From Flavobacteriales bacterium (GTDB lineage Bacteria; Bacteroidota; Bacteroidia; Flavobacteriales_F; PHOS-HE28), in the NCBI GenBank assembly GCA_019638115.1, contig JAHBUK010000002.1, positions 751,867 through 815,866 on the forward strand: 64,000 nucleotides of DNA, given 5' to 3'. The translations under genes were made by a program, and so were the position numbers. How positions within the stretch are numbered: position 1 is the first letter of the stretch; every line of letters starts with the position of its first letter. Under the pieces are notes generated by a model. That model was not told the origin of the DNA. It searched no databases and saw only the letters and a program-made list of their open reading frames with translations. Positions 17,012 through 27,359 of the stretch are shown in pieces.

Positions 17012-18922
17012 ATGCGCAAGATCATCCTGCTCTCGATCGCTGTAAGCTTTCATTCTGCATTGTCGGCCCAGAACGTTGGCATCAATGCCGATGGGGCCGC
17101 ACCCGCAGCATCCGCCATGCTGGATGTGGACGTAAGCGCACTACCTGCGGCCAATAAGCGCGGCCTGTTGGTGCCACGTATCGCACTGACCGCTGCCAAC
17201 GTTGCGGCACCTGTTGTGACGCCGGCGGTCTCGCTTCTGGTGTACAACACCGCCACGGCTGGTGCTGGCGTCAATGCTGTCAGCCCGGGCTACTACTACT
17301 GGAACGGAACGGTGTGGGTGCGCTTTGCGAACAGCACCGACGCTTGGACCACGCTCGGCAATGCGGGCACCGTGGCCGGCACCAATTTCATTGGCACCAC
17401 CGATGCGGTGGACTGGGTGATAAAGACCGGCGGAAGCGCCGCAGCCAATGAACGGATGCGCGTGCTCAGTTCGGGAAAGGTGGTGGTGAACAACACCGGG
17501 GTCGGCGCCTTTACCAACGATGTGTTCAGTGTGTATGCCAACGGCACCACCAACGGCACTACGACCAACATCTCCGCTCAGGGCCTGCGTGCCATCAATG
17601 GCTACACGAGCTCCGGCTTCGGGGTGGCGGGCTTTGCTTCGGGCACCACAGGCACCAGTTTCGGGGTTTACGGAGCGGCGAATGCGACAACGGGAACGGC
17701 CAACGCCATCCGGGGAGAATCCACGGCCCCGAACAGCACGGCCGTGGTCGGCATCAGTAACGTGGGGGCTGGTGCGTTGAACACGGCGACCACAGGCCAC
17801 GGTGTGTTCGGACAGATCAACGGAACCCTCAATGGCACGGCGGTAGGTTTCGGTGTGCGCGGCTTGATCAACGCCACCATGACCACCGGTGATGCACGCG
17901 GTGTGCAAGGTGCTTCGCCATCGGACAACGGCACCGGGGTGATCGGCTTCGCCACCTCCGCAGCAACCACTGGCAATTCCGTTGGCACCTGGGGCCAGGC
18001 TGCCAGTTCAACCGGGTTCGGCATGCGCGCAGTGAACACCAACGCCACGGGCACCGGCTTGGTGGTTACCGGAAACAACGCGGCCACCACGTACTTGGTC
18101 AACGGGTCGGGCACGGCCATAAATGGGAGCGGCATCGGCGATTTCGCGATAGCCCGTACAGCAGCGAGCGGCGTGGGTGTGGTGGGTGTGGGCAACAACC
18201 TGGTGGGCTCCATAATAACACCGGCGCAAGGTTGTGGCGTGGCCGGCACGGGCGTGCGCTATGGTGTAATGGGCTTTGCCACCACCACGGTCACCACCAA
18301 CTCCGCAAACAACAGTGCCGCCAACGCGCTTGCGGCATCGGCAGGTGGCTACTTTGAAGTGCAGGCCGCAGGAACCGCACAGACTTGGTCGTACGTGGCC
18401 GTGCGTGAGGCCGCTGGAGCTGCCGGGCTGCGGAAGATCATAGGCCCCGGAACGGTGAACACCATCGTGCACGCCCCCAGCGGCGAGCGCGTAGCCCTTT
18501 CCTGCCCGGAAGCACCGGAGAACCTCTTTCAGGATTATGGAAGCGGTCAACTCCGGAATGGCCGGGCACAGATCACCTTGGACCCGATACTGGCCTTCAA
18601 CATCCTGGTGGACGATACCCATCCGCTGCGTGTGTTCGTGCAACTGGAGGGTGACTGCAACGGTGTTTATGTGACCAACAAGAGCGGCACCGGCTTCGAC
18701 GTGGTGGAGCTTGCCGGTGGCACATCCAACGTACCCTTCACCTACACCGTGGTGGCCAACCGGGCCGACGAAGTGAATCCCGACGGCACCATTTCCCGGT
18801 ACTCGGTGGAGCGCTTCCCGCCGGCGCCGGGTCCCCAGGAGACCATTGTGCAGGCCGCTCGTGAAGAGCGCTCCGTGCGCCCGGTGGTGGACGGAGCTCT
18901 GGAACCCATTGCCAAACCGTAG
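17012..18922 (+). CDS. Exported fibre-like protein of low complexity
   Basis: The protein has 636 residues with a signal peptide (MRKIILLSIAVSFHSALSAQ, 1-20). The N-terminal block NVGINADGAAPAASAMLDV then KRGLLVPRI matches the opening of Bacteroidetes tail-fibre-like surface proteins (recalled). The centre (about 150-430) is a Gly/Thr/Asn/Ala-rich series of short beta repeats, many containing T-G-x-G-V or G-V-x-G-F. A distinct C-terminal domain of about 180 residues follows. No T9SS sorting domain is apparent. The role is unknown, possibly adhesion. It converges with the next gene across only 12 bp. Confidence 0.75.
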   Translation: MRKIILLSIAVSFHSALSAQNVGINADGAAPAASAMLDVDVSALPAANKRGLLVPRIALTAANVAAPVVTPAVSLLVYNTATAGAGVNAVSPGYYYWNGTVWVRFANSTDAWTTLGNAGTVAGTNFIGTTDAVDWVIKTGGSAAANERMRVLSSGKVVVNNTGVGAFTNDVFSVYANGTTNGTTTNISAQGLRAINGYTSSGFGVAGFASGTTGTSFGVYGAANATTGTANAIRGESTAPNSTAVVGISNVGAGALNTATTGHGVFGQINGTLNGTAVGFGVRGLINATMTTGDARGVQGASPSDNGTGVIGFATSAATTGNSVGTWGQAASSTGFGMRAVNTNATGTGLVVTGNNAATTYLVNGSGTAINGSGIGDFAIARTAASGVGVVGVGNNLVGSIITPAQGCGVAGTGVRYGVMGFATTTVTTNSANNSAANALAASAGGYFEVQAAGTAQTWSYVAVREAAGAAGLRKIIGPGTVNTIVHAPSGERVALSCPEAPENLFQDYGSGQLRNGRAQITLDPILAFNILVDDTHPLRVFVQLEGDCNGVYVTNKSGTGFDVVELAGGTSNVPFTYTVVANRADEVNPDGTISRYSVERFPPAPGPQETIVQAAREERSVRPVVDGALEPIAKP

Positions 18923-18934
18923 TTCGGCAACAGA

Positions 18935-20284
18935 CTACTCCATTACCTGTAAGCGCCGCGCGTGCTGCTCGGTCCGGGTGGTGAGGCGCAGCAGGTACAC
19001 ACCGCTTGCAAGGCCCATCCGCCCAAGGGCTATTGCATTGTTACCAGCGTGCAATTGCAGGGCTTCGGCGCGCACCAACTTGCCACTGGCATCCAGCACG
19101 CTCAAGGTGGCCGCCTCTTCAATGGGTGATGAGATCACCACTTGGAGTGCGGAACCATCGTCCCACGCGTTCACCAATTCCAACGCAGCGCCGGAACCAC
19201 AATTGGCGGAAACGAGGGGACCATACTCGCTGGCGCCATCGCTATCCACCTGTAGCAGGCGGTGGTAAACGAGGCCCCGCACAGGAGCATCGAAGTAGCT
19301 GTACTGCTGAACGTGCTGGCTGTTGCCAGCGGCGGCCACACGGCCAACGGTCCGGAATTCGATGCCGTCCGCGCTGCGTTCCACATCGAAATAGGCGCTG
19401 TTCGATTCGCTGGCCGTGGTCCATGAGAGCTGCACCCCATGGGCCTCACAGGTGGATGCGAAATGCACCAGACGAACCGGCAAGGGCTCGAGGAAATTCG
19501 CAAGGGTCCAGGAGCGGAAGAAATCCGCCGACGAGGCCGTGGCGGTGACCACGCTGCTGGGCAGACCACCAGCCCAAGTGCCGCTGGGAAGATAGTCCCC
19601 CCAGATGCCTGCTGCATTGTTGAAGCGCTGCGCACCCACCGGATCCAGTGGCCCGATCGCGTTGCCGGCAGTAACCTCACCGACCACCACACCGGGATCG
19701 TAAGTGAAACCCAGCGCAATGGAAGGAAGCGTGCCATAAGCGTAGCCAGCAACGCCCGGATCGATGATCCAGAAACGGTCAACCGCGTTCTGCGAGTTGG
19801 GTACCGATGGCGCGTTGTAGCTGTTCATGTGTGTGACATCGCTGGGGCGGTACAGGTCGTTGTTCCATGCATTGGCCAAGGGAATGCCCTGGGATGCGTG
19901 GTTGAAGGTGGAGAAGCACACGGATGCCGTTACTTCGGCCGATCCCGCCACGAGCGGTGTGTAGCTCAGAGGCATTTTGGTGCCAGCGGCCGTGGTGAAG
20001 GGTACCACGTAGGTGCCCAGCGTATTGCGGATCTGCCAGCGTACCCGGTTGAATTCGCCTTCTGAACGGATGTTGCCGCCGGTGCCAAGCGTCTGTATGC
20101 CCACAGGCAACGGGTTCTCCACCACTACCCAGGCCCCATTGTCTATCCTTACCCAGGCGTCGTTGTTCACCACCACCCGGGCTTGACCCTTTACCTGACT
20201 GGCGTTACCAACGGCAACAAGCCAGAGCAGCAACGCGCTACACAGCCCGGTGGTCCACTCCTGCGATGCGTTGTTCCCGATCAT
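18935..20284 (-). CDS. Exported T9SS type A sorting-domain protein of unknown function
   Basis: The protein has 449 residues. A hydrophobic N-terminal segment (about 12-34, ending VKGQA) acts as a signal peptide. A beta-rich region of about 220 residues matches no family I recognise. It is followed by the common module LPVRLVHFASTCEAHGVQLSWTTASE (positions 257-282) with a fibronectin-like fold, and a C-terminal sorting domain (VLDASGKLVR to YLLRLTTRTEQHARRLQVME). The short basic end is typical of type A signals. Its stop lies 12 bp from the convergent fibre-like gene, and it is on the same strand as the giant PKD gene upstream of it. Confidence 0.8.
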   Translation of the reverse strand: MIGNNASQEWTTGLCSALLLWLVAVGNASQVKGQARVVVNNDAWVRIDNGAWVVVENPLPVGIQTLGTGGNIRSEGEFNRVRWQIRNTLGTYVVPFTTAAGTKMPLSYTPLVAGSAEVTASVCFSTFNHASQGIPLANAWNNDLYRPSDVTHMNSYNAPSVPNSQNAVDRFWIIDPGVAGYAYGTLPSIALGFTYDPGVVVGEVTAGNAIGPLDPVGAQRFNNAAGIWGDYLPSGTWAGGLPSSVVTATASSADFFRSWTLANFLEPLPVRLVHFASTCEAHGVQLSWTTASESNSAYFDVERSADGIEFRTVGRVAAAGNSQHVQQYSYFDAPVRGLVYHRLLQVDSDGASEYGPLVSANCGSGAALELVNAWDDGSALQVVISSPIEEAATLSVLDASGKLVRAEALQLHAGNNAIALGRMGLASGVYLLRLTTRTEQHARRLQVME

Positions 20285-20399
20285 GGCTCATGAACAAGAC
20301 GCAAGCCAAGGCCTGGTGGTTGTCACTACCGGGATCTTTCGATGCGGTTCCCGATGGTATCACCGCACCGGATACGCCGTCTCCGTGGGAAGGGCTTTT

Positions 20400-23300
20400 T
20401 CAGCGCAGCAGGTTCACATGCCCAGTGAATTCGCGAGCATCCCCTTCGCGCTCCAGGATCACGCGCCACACGTACACGTCGATCTGCGAGTCTTTTCCGC
20501 GCGCACGGCCATCCCAGCCTTTGCTGCGGTCGCGCACCTCGTGGATCAACTCACCCCAACGGTCGAAGATCAGCAGGCGGTAGTTCCAGCCGTTGAAGCC
20601 ATTGAGCACTGGGAAGAACACATCGTTCAGGCCATCTCCATTGGGCGTGAAGGTGTTGGGCACATAGATCTGGGGATCACCGGGCACAGCAATGAAGCGG
20701 CACACCGTATCAGGGCAACCGAAGCTGTTCTCCACACGCAGGCACACCGTGTAGCCACCGCCGTCGCCGGGGAACAGGTGCACCGGATGCATCGCCGTGC
20801 TCTGATCGTTGTCGCCGAAATCCCACAAATAGGCGACCGCACCTTGGCTCAGGTTGTTGAAGCGGATCGCGTTGTCCAGCGTGAGCAGGGTATCCGTGCT
20901 GAAATCAGCGATCGGCGATGGATGGATAATGACCGCTGCGGGCACGGTAAGGGTGTCCGTGCATCCACCCGCTCCGGTGGCCACCAGCACCACATCGTAG
21001 GAACCGGCAGCGCTGTAGGTGTGCTGCGGTCCATCGGCTTGCAGCACCGTACCGTCACCCAACCACCACTGGAAGCCTTGTGCGTTCTGCGAGTTGTTCA
21101 CGAAGGCCACTGGTCGTCCCGCACATCCCGGTTGTGGTTCCACAGCGAAGGCTGCCAAGGGCGTGGGATGTACCACGAACTGCTGTGTGCTGGTGTGCGT
21201 GCAACCGAACTGGTTGGTGGCAGTGAGCTGCACGTCATAGCTGCCCGGCTGCGCGAAGGTGATCTCCGGATTGTTCAATTCGCTGGTCTCCCCGTTCCCC
21301 AGGTCCCAGGCATAGCCGATGGCTCCTTGTGACCCGTTCAAGGTCTGCACGCTTACCGGCGAGGTGCAGCTTGCGTAGGATGACAAGCTGAAGGCACTGA
21401 GCGGCAAGGGGAAGGCCACAACCTGAGCCGTTGACGTGTCGCTGCAGCCGTTGAGGTTCTCCGCGATCAACGTTACGTTGTAGGTACCGGCCACCGTGTA
21501 GGTGTGGAAGGGCGCAGGCTGGGCGCTGGTGTTGCCGTTGCCGAAGTCCCACTGGTAGAATCCAGCGTTGGTCGTGTTGTTCTGGAAAGCCACCTGTAGG
21601 TTGATGCAACCGGACCCAGGCACAGGTTCGAAGGAGGCAACTGGCGTGGTGAGCACGGTAACGTTCTGCACCGCAGTGCTGGTGCAACCGTTGTTGGCAG
21701 CGGTTACAGTAAGGCTTACCGGATAGGATCCGGAACTGGCATAGGCGTGGGTCGGGTTGCTCAAGGTGGAGCTGTTCCCGTCCCCGAAATTCCAAAGCGA
21801 GCCACCGGGTACGCTGGTGGTGTTGGTGAAATTGAAGGGTTCGTTGGCACACACCGCAGCAGGTGCCACGGTGAAGGATACCGGTGGTCCGGGCAGCACG
21901 GTCACATCCACGGTTGACTGATCGAAGCCACAGCCGAAGTTGGAGAGTTCAATGGTGTAGGTGCCGGGCTGGGTAAAGGTGTGCGAGGGGTTCTCCAGCA
22001 GGCTCACGTTGCCGTCGCCGAAATCCCAGAACCAAGCGGTATCACCAACGGAGTACTGGGTGAGGTTCACCGTGAGCGGCGAGCAGCCCACCACCGGGTC
22101 CGCGTTGAAGAAGGAGAACACCTCGTTGGGCACCACCGTGATGGTCTGTTGCGCGCTGCTGGAGCCGCAGGCGTTGGATACCGTGAGGGTGATCACGTAG
22201 GTCTCGATCTCCTCGCTACCGGGATACCAAGAAGTAACGATGGGACCAGGCGAAGTGCTGGTGAGCCCGTTCCCGAAGTCCCAGAGGAAGGTGTCCGGTA
22301 GGCCGTAGCTGGCATTGCCGAAGGGCACGTCGCTGAAGGCACAGTGCTCGTTCACATTGGGCCCGAACACGGCGGTAGGCGTCGGGATAACGGTGATCGG
22401 CAATTGCAACTGATCGCTGCCGCACACGTTGGTGGCCACCATGCTCACGGTGTAGGTGATGGCATCGAAGGGATCGGACGGGAAGGTGAAGGCCGGAGGA
22501 ACAGCATCGGTGGAAGTACCGAGGCCACCGAAGTTCCAGACGTAGCTGAGGCCCTGACCCACGGAGGTGTTACCGAAGGTCACTTCCAAAGGACCGCAAC
22601 CGTTGTTCACGTTCAGGGTGGGTTGTGCATCGGGTGCGCTCCACACGGTGACCGTGCTGGTCGTCACGTCCGAGCATCCTGCTCCGGTGCCAGCGGTCAA
22701 CGTGACCGTGAAGGTGCCCTCGGAGGTGTAGCTGTGCGCAGGCGATATCGCGTTGGAGGTGTTGCCATCGCCGAAGTCCCAGCTGTATGAACCGGCGCCG
22801 GTGCTGTTGTTGGTGAAGCTGAACGGGGCACCCACACAAGCGATCGGCCCGTGGCTGAAGGCCGCTACCGGAACAGGGTTCACGGTCACCGTGGCGTTGT
22901 CGCTATTGGAGCAACCGGTGATGGGGTCCGTGTAGCTGTAGGTGACCGGGTTGCCGCCTGGCAGTGCCGAAGTTGGGTCGAACACACCTGAAACGGGGTC
23001 CACTCCCACTCCGCTCCAAATGCCCCCGGCCGGTGTGGCCACGAGCACTTGCGGGCCACCATCCAGACAGACGCTGATGTCAGTGCCGGCATCCACCACG
23101 GGCAGGTCGTTCACCAACAGGGTCACCTGGTCTTGTGTGAGACAGGTAACCGTACCTACGGAGTAGGTCAGTGTGTAGGTACCGGGCACCGTGTTGCTGA
23201 ACAGGCCGCCTGCGGTCACTTGGGGGCCGCTCCAAGTTCCACCGGCGGGCACACCCACCAACTGCACGGCCGGGTCTCCCAGGCAGAAGGCATCGTCCGC

Positions 23301-26300
23301 ACCAGCATTCGCGGGGTTGTCCACGGGTACCACTTCCACTTCCATCTGATCCGAAGCGGAACAGCCGTTCGCATCGGTCACGGAATAGGTGAGCACGTCG
23401 GTACCCAGTCCGTCGGGTGTCAATTCGCCACCGGGCGTCACGTTCAACCAGGTGGAAGACCACGTTCCGCCAGCCGGAGTGGCCGTCAATTGCACTGGAA
23501 CGGGTTGGTCGCACAGCACTTGATCAGGTCCGGCGTTCACTACGGGGAGGGCGTTCACCGTGGCCACGGTCTGAGCCGTTGTAAGGCACCCGGTACCATC
23601 GGCAAAGGTGTAAGTGAGCACGTGCTGACCGGGTGCCACCAGCGCTGGATCGAACTCCGTCGGCGGCCCCGTAAGACCTGATCCAGACCACGTTCCACCC
23701 ACCGGTGTGGCTGGCAATGGCACCGGTGCTTGGTCAATGCACAAGGCGAAGTTGGCAGGCACCGTGAGGATCGCGGCAGGTATCACCTGCACGTTCATTT
23801 GGTCGCTGGTGGCGCAGGTGCCTGTTCCGTAGTTGTAGGTAACCGTGAAGTTGCCGACCGTGCTGGGCACGAAGGAACCGCCAGGCCCAGCCCCCACCCA
23901 AGTTCCGCCGGGCGGCGATGCGGGCAGGATCACCGGCACCTGCCCCAGGCAGAGCGAGGTGTCGTTGCCAAGCGTGGCGATCAGCGTGAGGGGATCCACC
24001 GTGATGTTCACCGTGGAAGTGTTGGTGCAACCGTTGGCGTTGGTGTGCGTGTAGGTGAGCGTGGATACGCCCAACTGCCCCGGCACCGGCGTGAACACAC
24101 CTCCGGCAGTAACGTTGGGGCCGCTCCACGTACCCGGAGCCGGGGTTCCGTTCAAGGTGATCGGAATGGCTTGGTCGCAGAGGGTCAAGGCCGGTCCGGC
24201 GCTCACGGTAGGCAGCTGGTACACGGTAACGGTAACGGTCGCACTGCCAGGGCATCCACCCACATCACCGGTCACTGTGTAGGTGGTGGTCACCGCCGGA
24301 CTGGTGGTCAGCGTGGGTCCGGTAGCAACGGGGTTGCCACCAATGAACCACTCATAATTGCCAGCACCGCTCGCCGTAAGCGTGGCGCTCTGCCCATTGC
24401 AAATGGCGGCCGAAGAAGGCGTTACCGAAACCACCGGGGCAGCTACCACCACCACGTTCACTGTGGCGGGCGGCCCTTGGCAACCACCACTTACGGCCAC
24501 CACGGTGTAGGTGCCGGAGTTGGCGGCGGTAACGTTGGGGATAGTGACCGAAGGTTGGTTGGACGAGAAGCCACCGGGGCCGGTCCATTGGAAGGTGACA
24601 CCCGGGATCGGCGTTGCGGACAAGGACAGGGTCTGCCCGTGGCAAACCGGGCTGTTGCTGGACACCACCGGCACCGGAGGCAGCGTACCGATGGCCAGGT
24701 TGGCGTTGGCCGTAGCTGATCCGCAGGCATTGGTGACGGTGAGCGAAATGGTGGGATTGCCCGGAGCGGCGAAACACACCTGCCCGGGAGAGAGCGTGTT
24801 GGCATTCGCAGGTGCCCCGCCGGGGAAGGTCCACGCGTAGGTATCGATCGGGGCGCCGCAGGGCTGCACCGTGGCCGATGGGTTTACGCACTGGCCCGCG
24901 CAGATGCCCGATAGCGGCGCTACCGAGACCTGGGGCGGAGCGTTCACCGTTACCGACTGGCTTACCGAGAAGGTGCCGCAGGAGTTGGTGGCCTGCAACT
25001 GCACCGTGTAAGTACCGGGCTGTGTGAACTGGAACTGCGGCTCAAAGGAGGACGCGTTGGTGCCACCAACGAAGTTCCAAGCTGGGCCGGAGCCACAGGA
25101 AGAAGCCACCGAGGTAACGTTCCACTGGTAGGTGGTGCCGCAGGTGTTGGGGCTTACGCTGGTGTTGGTGGTTGTGCTGGTGAGCGGCGCGCATCCCACC
25201 GTGGGTGTCAGGGTGAAGGCGGGCACAGGCGGCTGCTCGATGCAGATGGTCTGGGTCTGCGAATCCTGGCCGCAGGTGTTGCCCACCAGATCGGTGATGG
25301 AATAGGTGCCGGGCGTGTTGAACTGCACCCCGAGCGTGTTGGAGCCCGTGGTCCAAAGCCCAGGGTTGCCGGGTTGGCCGTTCTGGTTGCCCAAGGTGCC
25401 GCTCACCACGGTCCACCCTGCTGCCGGGGTGATGCTCCACACGTGGCGGGGTGGCGCGCAGGCCGGAGCCTGCTGGCCCAGGTTCTGTGCGGTGAAGCTC
25501 ACGGTCTGGTTCACGCAGGCGGTCCCTTGCGGGTTCATGGTGAACTGGGCCTGCGGGGTCTGGCTCACGCGGATGGGACCGATCTGGCCCTGGGTGGCAT
25601 CGCAAGGGTTCTGCGCCGTGAAGCTCACCGTGTACTGACCACCAGCCACACCGCAGGAAGAGGTGTTGTAGGTGTGGTTCACCACGGCGGGCGGCGGGTG
25701 CGGAAGCGTAATGCTGTTACCATCACCGAAGTCGATGATGTAGGTGGTGCCGGGGCTGTTGTCCGACACCTGGTTGATGTAGAAAGGCAGCGTGCCCCCG
25801 GTGCAAATGTTGGTGTTGGGGTCGGTGGAGATACCGCCACCGGGGTTGGTACCCAGGAACACGTTGTACTGCGCGGTCTGGCTGCAGCCGTTGGGATAGT
25901 TCACCGTATAGCTCAGGGTGTGCAGGCCCTGTGCGTAGGTATGCGATAGCGCCCAGCCCTGTGCCGGGTTCACCACCGGGCTGCCGTCGCCCCAGTTCAG
26001 GGTGCGGGTGCTTCCCGCGAAGGCCGCGCTCTGATCGGTGAAGGAGAACGACCAGGAACTCGTCGCATCGCAGATGCTGAAGGTGGTGAGACCGCCGAAT
26101 GTGGAGACCTGCTCCGGCCCGCTGGTGGTGAGCAGTGCGCTGGGCGAAGGCAGCACGGTAACGGCCACGGTGCTGTTGGCCGTGCATCCGTTGGAATCCG
26201 TGATGGTGAGGGTGTAGGTGGTGTTTGAAGCCGGAATGGTGAGCGTGGGACTAGCCACCGTGGTGCTGGAAAGCCCCGTTGCCGGAGACCAGGAGTAGGT

Positions 26301-26465
26301 GAATGGTCCGTTGCCGGTTGCGGAAGGCGATCCTCCCAAAGTCACCGTGGAACCCGCACAACCCGAAACAGGTTGGCCGGCATTGGCAGTGCACTGCCCC
26401 AATGCTTCCACGGCCCCGAATACGGCCAGTGGCAGGAGCAGACTTTTCAGCAGGGTATGGAACAT
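20400..26465 (-). CDS. Giant exported PKD-repeat protein with gliding-motility C-terminal domain
   Basis: The protein has 2,021 residues. After the signal peptide (1-24, ending ALGQ) come at least a dozen PKD/Ig-like domains, most with the W-D-F-G-(D/N)-G-x2-S core, interleaved in the middle with Ig-like units marked by GGTWSG. A CHU_C/type B sorting domain ends the protein (IYVPNTFTPNGDGLNDVFFP, then FDRWGELIHE). This makes it a T9SS cargo likely to be displayed on, or released from, the surface, as in adhesins. No catalytic domain is evident. The ATG at 26465 is chosen because it starts the signal peptide. Confidence 0.9.
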   Translation of the reverse strand: MFHTLLKSLLLPLAVFGAVEALGQCTANAGQPVSGCAGSTVTLGGSPSATGNGPFTYSWSPATGLSSTTVASPTLTIPASNTTYTLTITDSNGCTANSTVAVTVLPSPSALLTTSGPEQVSTFGGLTTFSICDATSSWSFSFTDQSAAFAGSTRTLNWGDGSPVVNPAQGWALSHTYAQGLHTLSYTVNYPNGCSQTAQYNVFLGTNPGGGISTDPNTNICTGGTLPFYINQVSDNSPGTTYIIDFGDGNSITLPHPPPAVVNHTYNTSSCGVAGGQYTVSFTAQNPCDATQGQIGPIRVSQTPQAQFTMNPQGTACVNQTVSFTAQNLGQQAPACAPPRHVWSITPAAGWTVVSGTLGNQNGQPGNPGLWTTGSNTLGVQFNTPGTYSITDLVGNTCGQDSQTQTICIEQPPVPAFTLTPTVGCAPLTSTTTNTSVSPNTCGTTYQWNVTSVASSCGSGPAWNFVGGTNASSFEPQFQFTQPGTYTVQLQATNSCGTFSVSQSVTVNAPPQVSVAPLSGICAGQCVNPSATVQPCGAPIDTYAWTFPGGAPANANTLSPGQVCFAAPGNPTISLTVTNACGSATANANLAIGTLPPVPVVSSNSPVCHGQTLSLSATPIPGVTFQWTGPGGFSSNQPSVTIPNVTAANSGTYTVVAVSGGCQGPPATVNVVVVAAPVVSVTPSSAAICNGQSATLTASGAGNYEWFIGGNPVATGPTLTTSPAVTTTYTVTGDVGGCPGSATVTVTVYQLPTVSAGPALTLCDQAIPITLNGTPAPGTWSGPNVTAGGVFTPVPGQLGVSTLTYTHTNANGCTNTSTVNITVDPLTLIATLGNDTSLCLGQVPVILPASPPGGTWVGAGPGGSFVPSTVGNFTVTYNYGTGTCATSDQMNVQVIPAAILTVPANFALCIDQAPVPLPATPVGGTWSGSGLTGPPTEFDPALVAPGQHVLTYTFADGTGCLTTAQTVATVNALPVVNAGPDQVLCDQPVPVQLTATPAGGTWSSTWLNVTPGGELTPDGLGTDVLTYSVTDANGCSASDQMEVEVVPVDNPANAGADDAFCLGDPAVQLVGVPAGGTWSGPQVTAGGLFSNTVPGTYTLTYSVGTVTCLTQDQVTLLVNDLPVVDAGTDISVCLDGGPQVLVATPAGGIWSGVGVDPVSGVFDPTSALPGGNPVTYSYTDPITGCSNSDNATVTVNPVPVAAFSHGPIACVGAPFSFTNNSTGAGSYSWDFGDGNTSNAISPAHSYTSEGTFTVTLTAGTGAGCSDVTTSTVTVWSAPDAQPTLNVNNGCGPLEVTFGNTSVGQGLSYVWNFGGLGTSTDAVPPAFTFPSDPFDAITYTVSMVATNVCGSDQLQLPITVIPTPTAVFGPNVNEHCAFSDVPFGNASYGLPDTFLWDFGNGLTSTSPGPIVTSWYPGSEEIETYVITLTVSNACGSSSAQQTITVVPNEVFSFFNADPVVGCSPLTVNLTQYSVGDTAWFWDFGDGNVSLLENPSHTFTQPGTYTIELSNFGCGFDQSTVDVTVLPGPPVSFTVAPAAVCANEPFNFTNTTSVPGGSLWNFGDGNSSTLSNPTHAYASSGSYPVSLTVTAANNGCTSTAVQNVTVLTTPVASFEPVPGSGCINLQVAFQNNTTNAGFYQWDFGNGNTSAQPAPFHTYTVAGTYNVTLIAENLNGCSDTSTAQVVAFPLPLSAFSLSSYASCTSPVSVQTLNGSQGAIGYAWDLGNGETSELNNPEITFAQPGSYDVQLTATNQFGCTHTSTQQFVVHPTPLAAFAVEPQPGCAGRPVAFVNNSQNAQGFQWWLGDGTVLQADGPQHTYSAAGSYDVVLVATGAGGCTDTLTVPAAVIIHPSPIADFSTDTLLTLDNAIRFNNLSQGAVAYLWDFGDNDQSTAMHPVHLFPGDGGGYTVCLRVENSFGCPDTVCRFIAVPGDPQIYVPNTFTPNGDGLNDVFFPVLNGFNGWNYRLLIFDRWGELIHEVRDRSKGWDGRARGKDSQIDVYVWRVILEREGDAREFTGHVNLLR

Positions 26466-26641
26466 GGGCAAATTACTTTCCGATGCCAAACTACTCCGCT
26501 CGTGATACTTGCAGGACGTGCTTTGTAGGAGGATATCAACCGGAGAGACTGCAAATGACGGGAGTTCCGGGCACACGGTTGCCCGAAAAGCCGCATCGAT
26601 CTTGAAAAAGACGTTGGATCAACGCTTGCGTCACACGGGCT

Positions 26642-27319
26642 TCACCCCTGTCCGCTCAATTCCCCTTCCCCGGTGATCGGTCTGGTGAGCGCTTCCCGCA
26701 GCATGGCCGCCACTTCCGAAGCCTTGTAGACCACCATGGTATGCCCTCCGTCGGCAACGCGATGATCCACCGCAAAGCGCATGGGGACCAGGCGGTCCGC
26801 ATCACCATGGATACGCACCACGGGGCCCTTCCACGGCGAGCCTTGCCAGCGGAAAATGGCGTCGAGGCCGTTGCGCAGCTTCACTGCTCCTTCATCGCAG
26901 GCCATCTCGAAGAGCAGACGGTCCACCTCCTTGTTCCCCTGCCCTACCAGCCATTGCTTCAGCGGCCACACCCCGCGCATGGTCCGCTCGCGGATCACCC
27001 GCTGCACGCCCAAACGTGCCCCGAGGTGTACGGTCCAGGGCCACTCGTGGGGGCCGGTCCAGGTGGAGATGAGCAGCACACGCTCGGGCTGCGTCAGCGC
27101 GGCAAGCTCCTGGGCCACCATGCCGCCCATGCTCACCCCGGCCAACACGTGGGGCCGGTCCGCATCCACCTGTGGACGCAGTTGCGCGGCGATGTCGGCC
27201 AGGGTGCAGCCCCTCTCATAGGCCGGCCAATTCAAGTAGCGGACGTTCAGACCACTGAGGTCCATGCGCGAGAACAAGCGCTGGTCGGTACCCAGTCCCG
27301 GCAGCAGATAAACGTCCAT
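26642..27319 (-). CDS. Alpha/beta-hydrolase fold esterase-like protein
   Basis: The protein has 225 residues. The nucleophile elbow G-V-S-M-G-G (about residues 61-66) lies in AGVSMGGMVAQ. Asp in RIHGDADRLVP and His in DGGHTMVV complete a triad. There is no signal peptide or membrane segment, so the enzyme is cytoplasmic. The short cap region (about 90-160) is Trp-rich. The substrate cannot be predicted. It is encoded 40 bp after hutH on the same strand and could be part of that transcript. Confidence 0.82.
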   Translation of the reverse strand: MDVYLLPGLGTDQRLFSRMDLSGLNVRYLNWPAYERGCTLADIAAQLRPQVDADRPHVLAGVSMGGMVAQELAALTQPERVLLISTWTGPHEWPWTVHLGARLGVQRVIRERTMRGVWPLKQWLVGQGNKEVDRLLFEMACDEGAVKLRNGLDAIFRWQGSPWKGPVVRIHGDADRLVPMRFAVDHRVADGGHTMVVYKASEVAAMLREALTRPITGEGELSGQG

Positions 27320-27359
27320 GGTGCAAAGTTGGGGTCGAATTGGCTTGCGGCCCCACTCC

